64,000 bases of DNA, taken from assembly GCA_934045905.1 (NCBI GenBank), contig OW203766.1, positions 18,656,309-18,720,308 on the forward strand, given 5' to 3'. Below the pieces are notes generated by a model. It was not told the DNA's origin. It made no database searches and was given only the letters and a program-made list of their open reading frames with translations. Both the position numbers and the translations under genes were made by a program. The first letter of the stretch is position 1. Each line of letters begins with the position of its first letter. Of this stretch, positions 44,099-58,617 are shown piece by piece. Origin of the DNA: Leuctra nigra (lineage: Eukaryota; Arthropoda; Insecta; Plecoptera; Leuctridae).

Positions 44099-47000
44099 AT
44101 TAGGTCTACTTAAGTAAGAACTTGTTTCACATTATTTTCTTTTCATTAGAAGTTAATTAGTTTTGCAACTTCATTATGTTTGTAATAAACTTAGGTATAT
44201 GGCCATCGGAAAAATAAAATTAAAACACTTTCTGTAGAAATACACACCGCAACCAATATCGTTGTTATATTCAACAATATTCTAAAAGGCTGTACACAAT
44301 ATTATACTCGCTCATAAACTTGACAAACTGACAATTCCATACAACCACTAAACTGTCGAGTACCTCAATTTCCACCACACCTCAGCGTCAAGTTGTTTAT
44401 AAATCGATAGATTGCATTAGTGATTAGCTAAGAGGACGGCAAACACCGATATAAGTTTCACCCGCGCAAGATGAAGAAACTAGTCTCCCTCTCCCGTCCG
44501 TCCCAAGTGTAAACGCGAAACCGGAGAGCATGCTTTTAGATTTCACAGCGTGGAACTAATATCGTAATTCTATATATTTCCCACCAGCGAACAGAATATA
44601 GAACGTTAATATAAGAGACGCATCAATCTTTTTAACGAGGCGGTGCTGAAAGGATGGTGGAAATGTGTCGCGGTTTTTTTGTTAAAGAGGATATTATTCT
44701 TCTTTTGACAAGTCGATTGAAGCTTCATCGCACGTGTTTTAATTTTCTTCCTTTACAGTAAAGTTAGGTGAGGCATAACGTATACCCCCAACAAGGCGCT
44801 TAATGGCGAGTGTTTCAATTTGAATTTTTTGTTAGTGACTGCGGTTTTTTGCAGGAGTGAATAATATTATATTATGTTCTCGCCGTTCAATTCACACAAA
44901 TCCACAGAACGTGCTCAAATTTTACTTTTAAAGTTGCATATATTTCAACCTCAACGCTCATATTTTAAATTTTAAATTAGAATGTACGGTGTTGAAGTAC
45001 TCGGAAGGATATATTAGTTACCATGGATACGGCCAATGAGAGAGGTTTATACTGATGATAGGATGTATGGGACGCTATTAGCATATTATGCAAATATGAC
45101 TTAACGATTGTAAGTCTTAACTTTATTGTAACTATCCAAAAATTATATATAAAATTAGACTGTTTTCGATCAAAATTTATTTACTAATTTGGTAGCTTTT
45201 TACATAAAAAATACGCAAATAATTAATTGAATTAAAACAAAGAATACTGTGTCAAATTTGAATGTTACTAGATTTTTTTCTAAGAACTGTGTTATTATTA
45301 CATGCATTAATATTATTTTATCTTTTATATTCTATTAAATAAGTTTTTTGTTATTATTTTGGTTTTAACTGAATAAAAGCCATCCACCTAGGAATATTCG
45401 TTTGAAAGCCGGCCCTTTCTTACAACACTCTACTGCAGACAATGGCGTTCGCTTTAGGCAATTCGGAAAAACATCCTTTTCAGCCTCGTATGGCCTCATC
45501 GGAAATCGAACTCGGGTCATCCCAGTCGTGTTTATCACCGCCTCGAAATCCGCTCCAAGTCCGAATTGCTCCTCCCAAGATTAATCTGTCACGGCGATTC
45601 ATAAAACATGGACTTAACGTGAAGGAAAGTCACAAGCTAAAAGCAAAAGAGATGGACACAAGCTGCTACTGAAACGACTCAAACTTTTATCTTACTTTTG
45701 AAAAAGTGTTCGCTTTAGTTTAAACAAACTAGGCACTTCGAGACGCGTCCTAGAATGCGACGATATGGCATCACTCCAAAGCTTTGACGAATACGTATTC
45801 GAAAATCTCGTCTATCAAATGTGTATCTAATACACAGCTCAAAAATCCAAAATTGTCTTCTCCATTTTTGCCACGCGAATCCAATCCCAAGGCAAAAGAA
45901 CTCGTATCAAATAAATCTCAAAAAATTGATGCGATCAGTTTTATGGATTTATGTGATATCTTTTATCAGTCAATTTGTTCGCATCACATTTTCTAAGCAT
46001 GATAAAGTCACATAGTTATGCGACATCCGAGACGAGTTCGTCACCGGAGCTCGAACAGAGGTCTCCTGATAGAGATGAGAGAGGGTCACGACATCAATCG
46101 ATAACTCAAACATTCTACTGGAGATGAGCGAAACGTTATGGAATGGAATAAAACCCGAGTCGCCAAAGACTTCGGGATGAAATTGAATACAAAACGTGGC
46201 GAAGACGGTCTGTGGGCGGAATAAATTATCATCAAGATATAGCCTTGTCGTGGAGAAGAAGATTAGAGTTTTATGTCTCTCTCGACGTCTTATAGTCGTA
46301 CCGTCAATAATAAGATCAACGGCGTCCGCAATTCTGGTGGATGTTTAAAAAGAATCTATATTCACTATAAAGGAGAAAACGAAAAGCAATTTCGCGCATC
46401 GGAATTATAAACTGAGAGAGAAAAGCGAGATACAAATATTCAATCGCGCTAGAAAACAATTTTGAAAAGTAATAAACTTGTTCTTGTTAATAAAACGATA
46501 CTCAAACTTTAAATCCATCTTGTCTTGCTTGGAATTGTTGTGACTATAAAAGTTAGCATAGTCTTGATAATTGAATTGAAATCGTCCTTCTAAAGATAGA
46601 ATGTCGTGAAATATGAACGAGGCAGACGGTGGAAGGTAGGTCAAGAGAGCTGCCTGCCATTCATGTGCCAGCAAACAATACTGGCAACACAGATTCCGTT
46701 CTTCTTTTCACGACGCTTACAAAGAAGACCCTCAACTCCTGTTTACTCGCCTCGAGAGAAAATTGAAATACGTTTCCTTGAGTTTATACGAACGTGAATA
46801 AGAAAGCATCATTCAATATACACACATTTTGAATACTATTTATAATATTGTATCGTTTTTTTATTCGGTAATGGAGAGATACGACATGATTGGAACCTAG
46901 AAGAGAAAAATATTCATAGACGCTAGCTTGCTACTGAACTCGAATCCAAGACACCCCAATCATTAATACGTAGTCATAAAATACATCCTTGGATACTCGA

Positions 47001-47186
47001 GTATCAATAGAGTAAAATTACGACACTATATCAACGTATATATTAACGAGAGATGAGGTAATCACAAATTAATTTAACCTTGACTAATTTTGGACTTGGT
47101 AACACCTGGCGTTCAAAAAAAAGACTAATTGAACCACTGACTCTTGGCACAGAAATCTTCACACAAGTTTACACTATAATTAGCTA
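44099..47186. other. Intergenic DNA, no gene recognised
   Basis: Mixed AT-rich and moderately GC-rich sequence with only short unconvincing reading frames. No repeat family from the rest of the window was recognised here. Confidence 0.4.
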
Positions 47187-47712
47187 CTAGGCAAACGCTC
47201 GGTGTAACGCGTTGATAAGCGAGTCATCGTATTGAATACGAATTGGTGTGGATCTGTACCTCTAAGTACATACCTTGACCCTTTGAAGATAATTTAACTC
47301 TCTAGGCTAATCTATCTAAGTGGCAGTCATTTTGACATATATTTCTAATCAAGCATAAAAATGTCGGTAAAGTGTCAATTAACTCTTGAAGTTCATTACA
47401 GATTTGTCAAAATACACTTATAATGCTGGTCCCAATGACCATGCAAAATTTGGTGATGAACGGTCAAACAATTCCTGTTTCAATTTGCACACACAGTTTC
47501 TTTCATCCCCATTGCCAAGCTAAGTAAAAAAATACAAATCAAGTTTCCGATGAAACTAAAGACCGATTTTGCTGGAAATCATTAGCACTCTGCACTGGAT
47601 GGTAATGAAAGTTTTGAGAAAAAATTAACTTGCTCCGTGACTTTGTTTGAAAATAATGCAAAAAAGCACAGATATAAAAAAATGGATTCGAGACGCTCGC
47701 TCCGCTTGCTTG
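47187..47712 (-). mobile_element. Helitron-like repeat copy
   Basis: Plus-strand CTAGGCAAACGCTCGGTGTA at the left and GAGACGCTCGCTCCGCTTGC at the right mark the two ends of the family. Confidence 0.6.
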
Positions 47713-48879
47713 ATAAAAGATTCGTCTCACAACACACTTTCATGAAATTGAACAAATCATGTGCATTTTATGTCTAGAAATGTAGTGATGTTGTTATGTC
47801 AACATCCCTGAAGAAGAAGACAATATGCAGTATAATTTAATCAGGAGCAACTATATAATTGGATAGAATACCCTCTATAATCAAAACCACTATAGCTTCA
47901 GCTTTTCTCTCGCTATCTCTCTTCTATCAGATTACTCGATCTGCTCATGCGCAAACCCATGATTGGAGAACACAATCAAATTTTGAGTTCGTTTTGTCGT
48001 GACGCCGGCAATTGTCGGTGTCTCCCTGGAGTGAAATAATGCTGGAGTCCTGGAGAAGTCCTCGCTGGAATCAATCAACGGCCGAGGACAAGGGGCGGAC
48101 GACAGGGAGCTTGCGGCAGCTTTCAGTTCTATCATTGAGCTTTTGTCAAGTTCGTCGGCAGCATTGGGAACAACGTTGCCGACAATGAAAATCAAGTTCA
48201 TTCATTGATTCATTTAAATTGCAATAAATTAAATTGTTTTAATCTGTATTGATTATGCGTTTGGGTGAATGTAGAATTTAGTAGCAGAAGAAATAGAAAT
48301 CGAAGTAGAAGGAGAGGTAGAAACTAGGTAGAAGTAGATTCATCTCTACAAGATTACAGATTAATTTACAAATTAAATACGTTCATCACAAAAATTGTAA
48401 AATAAAATAATAGAACATTTTAATAGTTGAATATATGATAAACGTAACCAAAAAGAAGCTCAAAATAACATAAACCTCATTTATAATTAGTATTTTATAC
48501 ATTGATGTCTGAAAATGACAACATTACGAAATTACCTACATCTGCCACCATTTGTAATTTAACTAAAATTGAACTTTTGTTGTGAAACTGACAACGATTT
48601 TTCGAGTCAATCAAACGTAAATAAAATCTTTTTCAGTGGAGTACCTATTGAAAATGGCTTATTATATCTTACACAAGCTACAGCAAAATACCCCGGAGGG
48701 TAATTCGTTTACAGTTGTAAAGTGTGGTAAAGTCTAGCTTGCAAGTAACTTATACAACATCTACCAAAACGATCCCCTAGGTGTATTACTAATGACAGAA
48801 ACTAATTATTCGCATTATAGATAACAGGTCGTTAACCTTAAAATCCATAGTAATCAGCTAAGATGTAAGTTGTCCACGT
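47713..48879. other. Intergenic DNA, no gene recognised
   Basis: AT-rich sequence. An 89-residue open frame on the - strand (47932-48201) shows no family signature and no splice context that I can defend. Confidence 0.4.
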
Positions 48880-48883
48880 TTAA

Positions 48884-49384
48884 GGTGGTTAGCGTTTGGC
48901 TGTTTTAGCAAATTAAGAGAGAAAAATTGTTTCATCAGTTAGTGTAACTTTGATAAGATGTTCACATGATGAGTCTGATTGTATATTAGTAGCACTTTTT
49001 AGTTTTTGAAGTTGTGTCTTGTAAAATTAGGCGTCGGTTATTGAACAAAACCGGTCAAAACTATGAAATTTCCGATACGATTGGAGATCAAACCCGTAAA
49101 CCAATTGTACTTAAATTGTAATCATGATTAGATAAACTACAATCTTATGGTTATATTTGGCACATTTTTTTAATTAAATTTCATACGGCACCCAGCGAGA
49201 CAAGAAAATAGACAATTTTTCACCAAAAATCAACTAATTATTACAATTAAACCAAGTGATAACCATAAGTTTGATTTGATCTAGTCATGATTAAAATTTC
49301 AAATCATTTCGTCAACCCATTTTGTCTCCAATCGTATAAAAAGTGCCTGGAACAAGCGGCAAACTCGCTCGCGCTTTCACCACC
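48884..49384. mobile_element. TTAA-flanked non-autonomous element (piggyBac-like)
   Basis: TTAA at 48880-48883 and 49385-49388. Ends are GGTGGT and ACCACC. The interior matches the element at 59415-59929 (GGGAAAAATTGTTTCAT-like block, ACGATTGGAGA and its inverted TCTCCAATCGT). A TTAA target is typical of piggyBac. Confidence 0.6.
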
Positions 49385-49388
49385 TTAA

Positions 49389-50169
49389 TATTTAGTTATA
49401 TTAGTTCCATAATTAGCAAACACTTATCCTAGACTAAATTAGTTCGCATGTTATGGAACGTTCCACCCCAATGACATTTGATTGATTGCTTTTTTATTGT
49501 CATCCGCTTGAATGAAATCACACAAATCGATTCCTCAATTTCATCCGGAAAAGTGGAATAAATTCCCTGATTGTCCAGCGTGTCCAGCTCTTGTTCGCAT
49601 TATTCCCGCTGATGAAACGTGATTGGATGCTGGACTGGACCAATTCATCTTCAATTAACAGAACCATTAAAACCCGCATCCGACAGAGGTGCAGTGATTT
49701 GTTGATTATGCGATCGAAATTATTTCGTAGAATTTGCAAATGTGCACAGATGCATTCGTTTGGACGATGTTTTATACAATCAACTGACTGAAAGCTGTAA
49801 TTATAGATTGGGATTTTAGAGTGGATGAATGTTAGTTGGAAACTCCTAATTGCTAATCGACCTGATTGATTTTTAATTTGGATTTGACGATGTTTTCCGG
49901 TTTGTGACGTAGGGAGGTGAAATATGGGGAAATGATGAGAGAGCTGGATTTATCTTGAAGAATAGTTTCGTCAATAAAGCCAAACACCTCCGCACATTCA
50001 ATGTTAACGGGGTTTACGTGAAAACTTGCAAACATTGTTACCCAATTTTCTACGAAAACGCTATAGGAAAACTAGGAAATTAGGAATAATATTCGTGTGA
50101 AAGTTGCTGCTCTGTACTGACCTTGGAAATAGTAAGGAAACAATCTAACAAAATGCGTCAAATGGCAGT
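49389..50169. other. Intergenic DNA, no gene recognised
   Basis: Overlapping short open frames on both strands near 49518-49791 cannot be tied to any family. Otherwise AT-rich. Confidence 0.4.
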
Positions 50170-50535
50170 GATTTTTCTTTGAAATTTCTAAGAATCAAGT
50201 TGACAAACTTATCAAAACGAGCATAAAATGTCCGTAAGATGTCAATCGCTCTTAAATTTCTTAACAGATTTGTCTGAAATTTGTAAAAAAAAATCTAAAA
50301 TGTTTGTCCCAATGACAATGCAAATTTGAAGTTGATCGGTCAAACGGTTCCATTTTCAATTTACAACCAATCGCAGGGTCTTGTTATCTGTATTCAGCAC
50401 TTATGACATTATTGTGTGTGCAAAATTTCAGATCGATTGGATGAAATCTTTTTAGGGTATTGCCTACAAAAAACACAACAAAAACCACACAGAGAAGTTA
50501 TCATAAGAGTACAGTGGTGACGCCCTCTCGCTCGA
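50170..50535 (-). mobile_element. Helitron-like repeat, 3'-truncated copy
   Basis: Holds the family interior (GATCGGTCAAACGGTTCCATT, CAAAATTTCAGATCGATTGG) and the start end GTGGTGACGCCCTCTCGCTC, but no hairpin-CTAG end. The left edge is approximate. Confidence 0.5.
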
Positions 50536-53500
50536 TTTATGATATGTTTTGTGATTCATAAACTATTATGGCACATCAATGTTGAAAAGCAATCGAAAGA
50601 ATTAGCATAATAAAAACATTCTTTTTTTTCAAAACTAATGTTCTATTCTGTTTCTGTTATTCGCATCACATTGTATTCGTTCGTGTGTAGAAGAGGACAT
50701 ATTTACAGGCTTTCAACGTAAACAAAATAGTTTCTGTGCGATTTAGCAACTAGATAACATGACAGTTAATTCCGTCGCTTAACAAAATCACCGTCAATAT
50801 TGGCGGAATTAACACTTTCAGTTTATTTGCCAGTTTATAAACAGGAATCGAGCTGACGATAAGTAATATTGACGAAATTGCCCCCCAATTGCCGCAAATC
50901 TGATGAATATTCAATATCGTTTTGTTAACACAAGTCCGACAAATCATTTTCCACATTTATTTGTTCACAATAACGAATTCAGTGTGAAATTGGAACAATT
51001 CAGACATTCATATTTGCCGCCTTCATGAAAACGGCTTACTGGAGTGCTTTGATGCTGATCAGCATGAGAGTTAATGAATCATAAAGGAGGCTGTGATTAA
51101 ACACCCGAGCGACAATACAAACATCTGACGATCGGTGTATCATTGGACGTACGATCGACGGACCTCATCATTGACGAGCAGAGTTTATTTATGTACTACC
51201 ATTTCTAAAAGCATCTAATTTGGGCGGGAAAATTAAAAAATGGAACATAAATGTGTATCGTTTCGAAAATAACATAATAACGGAATAATCTGAATAAGAT
51301 TGTTTTATTTCTCAATAACAATCCACATAACCTCACAATTTTAATCGTCTATTTATTATCGTCAATTTAGGTTTTGTAGCAAAAGAAGAATCTGTCATGT
51401 TCGATACGCCAGACTCAATTAGCACGATTCACTCCATCACTTTATAATGAAACCCTGCCTTGTTCTGAATTAATTATCTCCTCTGAGCGCGAAAAAAGAA
51501 AGAATCACCTCGACGTTAAAACGAAATCACTCTCAAGTAAAGTGCCATTTCGAGTCTTCGCGTAGTAAAACTCTATTTTAAAACCTTTGCTTTCTCGAGC
51601 TGACATTCTGTACGGCTCAGAGTCAGAATCCCAACGGAAAACAATTTACTCAGGAGTTAAGAAGACGAGGTCTAAGAAACGTCTAAACCCTTGACTTGTG
51701 ATGGGAAAAGAGGATTATTGGACGATAGGAAGGTCAAGATTAATCCCATTATTCCGATGGAACATTATTGAGCAAGCTTGGTGAAACGTAAGTAACATTG
51801 TGTAAGTCCGCACTAAATTTCAAGATATTCGTCTAATTAAAAAAATATTGATAGTAAATCATTGTCCTCTAAAACATTAAAATTTATTAAATATAAAATC
51901 AGATTGTTCGTCCTTATAAAAACGTTAACCTCAACTCAGGGTACGAAATATGAAGTTAAGTTACGTTATTAGTTAAACTAGATAATTAATCAGGTAATTA
52001 CTTCGCATCCCTATTCAACAGTGACAACTGCATCACAAATTACGGAGTAATCAACGTTTCAAAGTTGAACATCAATAGGATTCTAGATTGCAGAGATAAC
52101 TGTTAACAATGATAATCTGGATATTAACACGTCAATATTGTTTACTCTCCCAGAATTATCCCATTGATCCTAAATTTAGAAATTAAAAGTAAATTAATCC
52201 AATCAGGATTTCGATAAAATTACGGAGAAATTATTTCAATACAAAAGTCTCCGAAACGCGTACGTCTTTTTTACGGAAAATGGTCGTTATTTCTTCCCTC
52301 TTTCCTTATTTATCTCAATAGATTGAGCATCTCTACAGCCCGTTTCACTCCACCAGACAATAAAACCTCTCGGTCAAAACCTTGTGCAAAATCGAATTGA
52401 ATTGTCCCAACTGTTATCCTAGCTTCCACCTACATAGTCATGTTTGATATCCAACACTCGAGGCTAAAGCACCTACATCAACTGTTTTATTCGATCACCC
52501 ACCTGACACCAGGTTTTATCTACCTCACTGCTGCTGAAGTGACTCTGAGAGCACAGAGATAGAATTAACTCATCAACTTCGGGTCGCATGGGTTTTTATT
52601 ATTGATCGAGGTTGATATTGACATCGAGAGCACTTTGTAATATTAGAAGGTATACTGTCATCTCTTGAAAGAACACAGCATTCCACTTTCATTATTCGTA
52701 GAGAAATATACTGCTTTTGAGGATTTGTTGATGTGGATTCATTTAGACTGAATTGCACGCTAAAGATGAGGGAGGTAATATTACTATTAGAAAAATTATG
52801 TATTCTTTCATTTCATAATCTTCTAATATCCACATAATGCAAGTGTATGCAGTTTTAATACGTTTTTATTGCTCTACCGGCCAAATATTACGGGGAAAAA
52901 CATGTTTTTATAACTAACAATCTCACAAAGTTTGATGTAAATCGAAGAAGGTCGTAAACTCGCATATTTCTGAAAACAAAAATGATACCAATAACCAGCT
53001 GTTGCAATTATTTTTGGGATCTAGCGAATTTGGTTTCTTTGGACTAAACCTTTGAGTAAATAAATACATATCTCAATTTCCCCATAAAAAAACGATAATT
53101 TACGCAGCATCCTATCTGACCGTTATGTAGATAAAAACCATCGCATCAAAAGGCCGTTCGGTCATCCGTTCACACATAAAATCAATTGTTATAAATAACC
53201 AGTGACCTTTACGCGATGTGTTTAGCCTGCATTGAGAGATATTGTTTAGTGATGATGCTAGAGGCAGGTCATGCGTGATGGCCCATTTGACCTGACCCCA
53301 GATTCACTGGCATTAATTACATTTGTACATTCATGAGAGCTACCTGTAGTGAAACCCCGCACAATAGCCCTTTGTTGTCATTCCACTGCAAGCTAATACA
53401 GCTACGTATTACTGACAGCTAGAGGACATTTATATATCACCTGCAAGTGTGAGCATTTCTCTATTTATTTCATCGTCATTTCCATTCCAATTATATTTTA

Positions 53501-54890
53501 GTGGGTTTCAAAATAGTAATACGAGATAAGATTAATGAAATTAAAGTAATTGCATCAATTTGATTGATTGATGATTTTGAAAGTAGGAGTCAGCTTAGTA
53601 AATTGTTTGTTTTGCATCAATGGGATTCCGATTTCCGGGGGGGGGGGAGGGGGGGGGGGGTATGACTTTTAATTTCAGGGCAAATATTGTAAGTAGATGT
53701 CAGCTGAGACCGATATTTAGCAGATCAACCCATAGTCAAAAAAATCCGGGCCGATCAAAACTGGTTCAAGACGATTCACAGAAAAGATCGAAGATCGAAA
53801 CTGAATAACCGTTTAACATAGCAAGCTGAAACTTGGCATGAATAATCACTTCTAGGGAGTACTAAAGTCTTTTTCTGTATTTTTATTGCTATTTTTCTAA
53901 AATAAAGTCGGTAGATACCGGATTTTTCGTCGAGAAAACCCACATTTTTTGGTGACTGTGGCCAGGTTAGATATCAAGTTATTGACAAAAAGAAACTTAG
54001 TGCCCTCTTCGCCTATTCATAACGAAGACAACACACTTGCAAGTCTGTAGAGTGAAAATTGCGGTCTCTATACGATTTTTTTATGCAAAGCAATATTTCG
54101 TAAAAAAAATTCGGGACCAAAATATTGGAGGCGAAAATGGTAAAGTGGGTTGTAGAATCACTTATCGAATGAGGAAAATACATTTCAGTAGTTTGGCAAA
54201 TTTCGTGCATTTTATGTTTAGTCACGTGGTACCACTCGAATACCATTAAAAGAATTCGAGGGCGATCTATTGTATAAAAATGCAGACTTACATGCAAATG
54301 GTGTGCTTATAACTCGACTTAAAAGTAAAATATCGCAATTTTTCTACATAGAGTCGAGTTTGAAAAAAATATTATTTTTTTAATAAATACCTAACTTATT
54401 TCTTAGGTCAATTCAATAAATATACGAATCAACGATTCGATTTTTCAAATATTAATTATTTACAATGGTCTAAAAGTTTTGCGAAATTAATACAAAATCA
54501 AAAAACTTTATTTCGGGGTGCAGCTTTTAATTAAAATAACAAAAGATTTAAAATACGAAATATAAAATTATGTTTGTCAATGAATAATATTATAACCATA
54601 CGCCACAGTATTCACCAGTATTCTATAAAATCATAGTCAGATAGAAACAAGCTCAGAAGTTAGTAGGATAGTCAGCCAATTATTAGAGTTTACAAAATTG
54701 ATTTTAAATTGCAAGTTCACATGAAATGAGCTCACTTGAAAAATTATTTCAATATTATACTGACCATCCAGTGTAATGTAACATAAATAAAATCAATGTA
54801 TCTAATTAATTAGTACTACACTTCAATTCCAAAATCACAGCCCCACACATCAATTATTTAATTCCAATTTCAGCTGCCTCTGAACTACAT
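50536..54890. other. Long AT-rich gene-poor stretch
   Basis: I see no coding exon, RNA gene or repeat with clear ends here. A G-rich tract lies at 53637-53660. Confidence 0.4.
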
Positions 54891-55120
54891 AATCACCTGT
54901 TACTCTGGCTCTGCGGGTGACACACGCACAGCACGCACGCACGCACGGCAGGGTGCGGGAAACACGAGCGATCCCGGGCAACAGAGAAGGAACGGATTGC
55001 TGCTGAGCAAGCATCCACCGAGCTGCACGAACCTTCGCACACTAACCTTAACGGAACGGGCGCGGGAGAGTTCGGGATGCGCTGTACTATTCCATGTGGA
55101 AACATCGCCACTATTCCCGC
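54891..55120. other. Isolated CpG-rich patch
   Basis: A short GC- and CpG-rich block with a CGCA microsatellite (near 54927-54947) stands alone in AT-rich DNA. It could be a promoter or 5' exon of an unseen gene; no coding sequence is convincing. Confidence 0.35.
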
Positions 55121-56161
55121 GTGTTCTTGTTGTGTAATGGGAGAGAGATTTAGAGCGATTTCACGTCTAGTTTAGTAGCAATTAAAAACGGTTTTACAAA
55201 GCTATGTTTTATTACTTTTCTGGATGTTTGTTATTTTATTTTGGAATTCGTTGTGATTTAGCTGCCAATTATTTCTTAAATTAACTCAAAGCTCAATTAT
55301 GAATGGGTTTACTATGTCTGCCTAAATGAAAAACATACCTAATGGCCAAGGTAAAAAGAAACAAATTGTTGGTCAGTTCCCTTTGTCAATTATCAATGAA
55401 TTCAGAGCTAGTAAAAATATTACTATTTCGCAGAGTTAGCATAGACTTAATCGTGACGCATCAAAACTATTTTCTTTCGTATAGGTACCGTTTTTTCTTG
55501 TGCCACGTGTACTATTGTTAGCTTTTATTTGTCGCTCTTTTTAATTGTTTGTTTGACTTTCTTTAAACTGTCATTCTGCCTATACCCACGTGCCCAAAAT
55601 ATATTGTCGAGTTCGACTGGGAATCGGGGTGAGGGGGTCCCTAGACCACTTAGCGGTTGGGGGGGGGGGCTTAGGCTTTTATGTAATTTGGAATTCATCT
55701 TGTTGTAGTACTATCTTTGGATTTACCATGGCTCTTGTCCATAGTAATTGTACTATTTTGTACTTCCCTCAGAAAGGAAGAGTGGGGAAGGGGTTACGGG
55801 AAATTCAGATAGCTCTCACTCAGTCGAATACAATGGAAGGGCTAGTATAAACGAGGGAACGAGCCACGAGGGGGTTTGACCGATTTTGCCAAGAGTGGCC
55901 TAAAACCTGGCAGAGAAAAATACTGTATTTTAACCAATTTCGAGCAGTACGTCGTGTCTGATACCTACTCAATGTTTTATTTCCATATTATTACATATAT
56001 TTTTGTGATTTGATGTAATCAATGATTTGATGTACCAAACGTATCACATCACATAGGGGCTGCATGATAGACGTCACACTTACGGGAGAGGAGGCTGGAC
56101 TTGGAGCAAGTAGGATATCACTTTCGTTATAGACATTTATTTCTATATGCATTTTAATTTA
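55121..56161. other. Intergenic DNA, no gene recognised
   Basis: AT-rich, with an 11-base G run at 55659-55669. Nothing else identifiable. Confidence 0.4.
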
Positions 56162-56432
56162 TTTTTTTTTTGTCTGGGGCTTAACGTCGCACTGTTCTGC
56201 AGCGAGGCTAATGGCGACGAATGAATGATTATGATGATGATTGAAGAGTAGGTAAGGATGGAAGGCGGGAAGGAGGCGGTCGTGGCCTATTAGTAGGGTA
56301 CCTTCCCGGCATTTGCCTGTCGACTGAGGGAAAACCACGAAAAAACCCCAGTCAGGAAGGACGGCTACGGGAATCGAACCCGGGCCTCCGGAATACAAGT
56401 TCAGAGCGATACCACTCAGCCATACCTGTTCC
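56162..56432 (-). mobile_element. tRNA-derived SINE, - strand copy
   Basis: Reverse orientation of the 39520-39801 SINE: T run and GTCTGGGGCTTAACG tail at the left; B-box complement GGGAATCGAACCC and the tRNA-like head ending CTGTTCC at the right. No clear TSD seen. Confidence 0.8.
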
Positions 56433-56817
56433 GTAAACAGTAACGTACTAATTTAATGTTTTAATTTCAGTTGATATATCAGTCAGAACCTGCAATTTCG
56501 CTAAAAACAATACATTCTGATAAATTTTGAATTCAGACTAATTCTTTTATTTGGGAAGGAGTGGGGGGAAGAGATTGTGTTTTGACGTGCTTCTTGGGGG
56601 GGGGGGGGGGGGGGGGTGTCAAAATAAGTTTTAGTGTGAAGTCGTTTATGCACTGCCGCATATGGAATTGGAAATTATACATTTTAAAATTATTATAGTA
56701 TTATACATTTTAAAATTATTATAGTATTATAAATTTAAAAAGTAAAGAAAATCAATCGTTTTAAATTTTGAATCGGTTTAATTTTAATTCTGTCATTTTC
56801 CCTAGACTACTTATTAA

Positions 56818-57288
56818 GGTGGCTGGATCGATCAAGGCATAGACTCAGATCTTCATAATTTTTTTGTGTACTTATTATTTTCATGACATACACAATCCAT
56901 TAAAAAAGTATACACTTATCGTGAGTCTAGTTTCTGAGATAATTTGAGTTTCCTCCCCTATGTTATCTTATGGCAGCCAAGTAAAATGCAAAATTTTGAA
57001 GTTCTATTTTTTTTGTGCCGATAGATATGAACAAAAAACTTTTTTCTTGTAGATACGGACGTACTTTCAGGAAAAAAATTGAAAACAATACCAACGTGTG
57101 CTATTTTAAAAGTTAAAGTTTAGACATAAAATTGAAAACTCATTATTGGGAGAGATTCAAACTACATGACATTTAAGTAATCCTTCATACTTAAATATAC
57201 TAGTAGTTGAAATATTGGAAAACGTTTTTTGAACTTATATTTTCAAGAAAAAATATTTGTGTATACTATATCGATTGATCCAGCCACC
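56818..57288. mobile_element. Inverted-repeat element with GGTGGCTGGATC ends
   Basis: The left end GGTGGCTGGATCGATC is preceded by TTAA. The right end GATTGATCCAGCCACC is followed by AAGT, not TTAA. It resembles the TTAA family at 48884 and 59415 in its first bases; a decayed TSD is likely. Confidence 0.5.
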
Positions 57289-58617
57289 AAGTTCTTACGA
57301 TTTGCATTACTAAAATAACAGATTTAACAATTCTTCCCGATTTGTATGCTGGTAAGCACTAATCTGCAATTATCATTTATTTGACTTTCAACAGAAATTT
57401 TGATATCAATGATTTGACATCCACATACAACATGTACACAGTTCAGTTGTTATAATCATGACAAAGGAATCGGAGTAAGATATCTGAACTGAGGTATAAT
57501 AAGTTCAAAAACATCATCAGTTTGAACTGTCACTATTTACATTTTATTATAGAAATTTGTCAAAATTTTATTATAATTTCATTTTATATTGACTATTTTT
57601 ACATTCACTGAGTTCAATTCATTCAAATCATAAAATTATCTACTTATTACATATGACAATATCATTATTTCAATACACACACTCATAACTGCATATATTT
57701 CAAGTTATTTACAAATTATGTTGCATGCGTGCCCTTCTATCAAAATAAGCGTTTCAATTCACATAAATAGAAACGGTGCCCAGAGCGGGACTTCTCCGAG
57801 AACGGTGGCACATCCAGTGTGGCACGGACACCGCAAATTCCATAACATTTCATAAACACGGAAGGCAATTTTTAAATACAGTCCATCGAATTAAACTTAT
57901 ATTTCTTTCAATGTCATTTACCATCACCATAAAGTTCACCCACACAATTTTAGGACACTCGCAAAGAAAGTACCAGGCGAAAAGTTATTATCAAACTGGG
58001 TATGAAGTAGGTTCTCTTCATCTTCGTAACCTCACTTTGCACAATTCTCTTGCGTGGAAGTCTGTTTGTAACGTCTGGGTAGGAAGCAGGTTAGGAAGAA
58101 GAGGAAGAATGCCATTGCAAGTTGACTGATGAAACGGCCAGCGTATTTCACCGGATGCAAATATGCCTGTGGGGTGGGAAATAAGAATCATTGGAGTCGG
58201 ACAAATATGTTAGAATAGTAATTACGTCGGTTTCCGCAAAAGCAGCGCATCACTATCCCTTCACAGCAAAGATTTTATAGACCTACTAGAGAATGTTAAT
58301 TAGATTTTACTTATTTACTACAACTGAAAATATTTCGTGCAGCAGGTAAGATCATTAGCGAGGTCTATCGGGGAGAGAAATACCGATACAAAATGTTGTC
58401 GAGATAAACTCTTACTAAATACCAACTTATTGCACCCAAGACTGGAAACATCATGACTAAATCAATTGCAAGTACACATATACAAGTACCATGCCAGATT
58501 ATAAGCATGGAAAATAGAATATAATGTCATCAATTGCAATTCAATTGAAGGTCAATAAAATCAGATATCACCCCATTTGTTCCTGGGAACCTGTACAGTG
58601 ATGTATGTACAATAGAG
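57289..58617. other. Intergenic DNA with one possible terminal exon
   Basis: Mostly AT-rich. A - strand segment at 58032-58166 follows a good acceptor and is open for 44 codons, but I cannot assign it (see findings). Confidence 0.35.

Noticed and set aside
45402..46015. Cluster of overlapping + strand short frames
   Set aside because: Frames of 60-76 residues in all phases with no recognisable motif; likely chance in GC-richer DNA.
57776..58129. 117-residue + strand frame
   Set aside because: No family signature, no splice or start context, and the overlapping - strand frame has a better splice signal.
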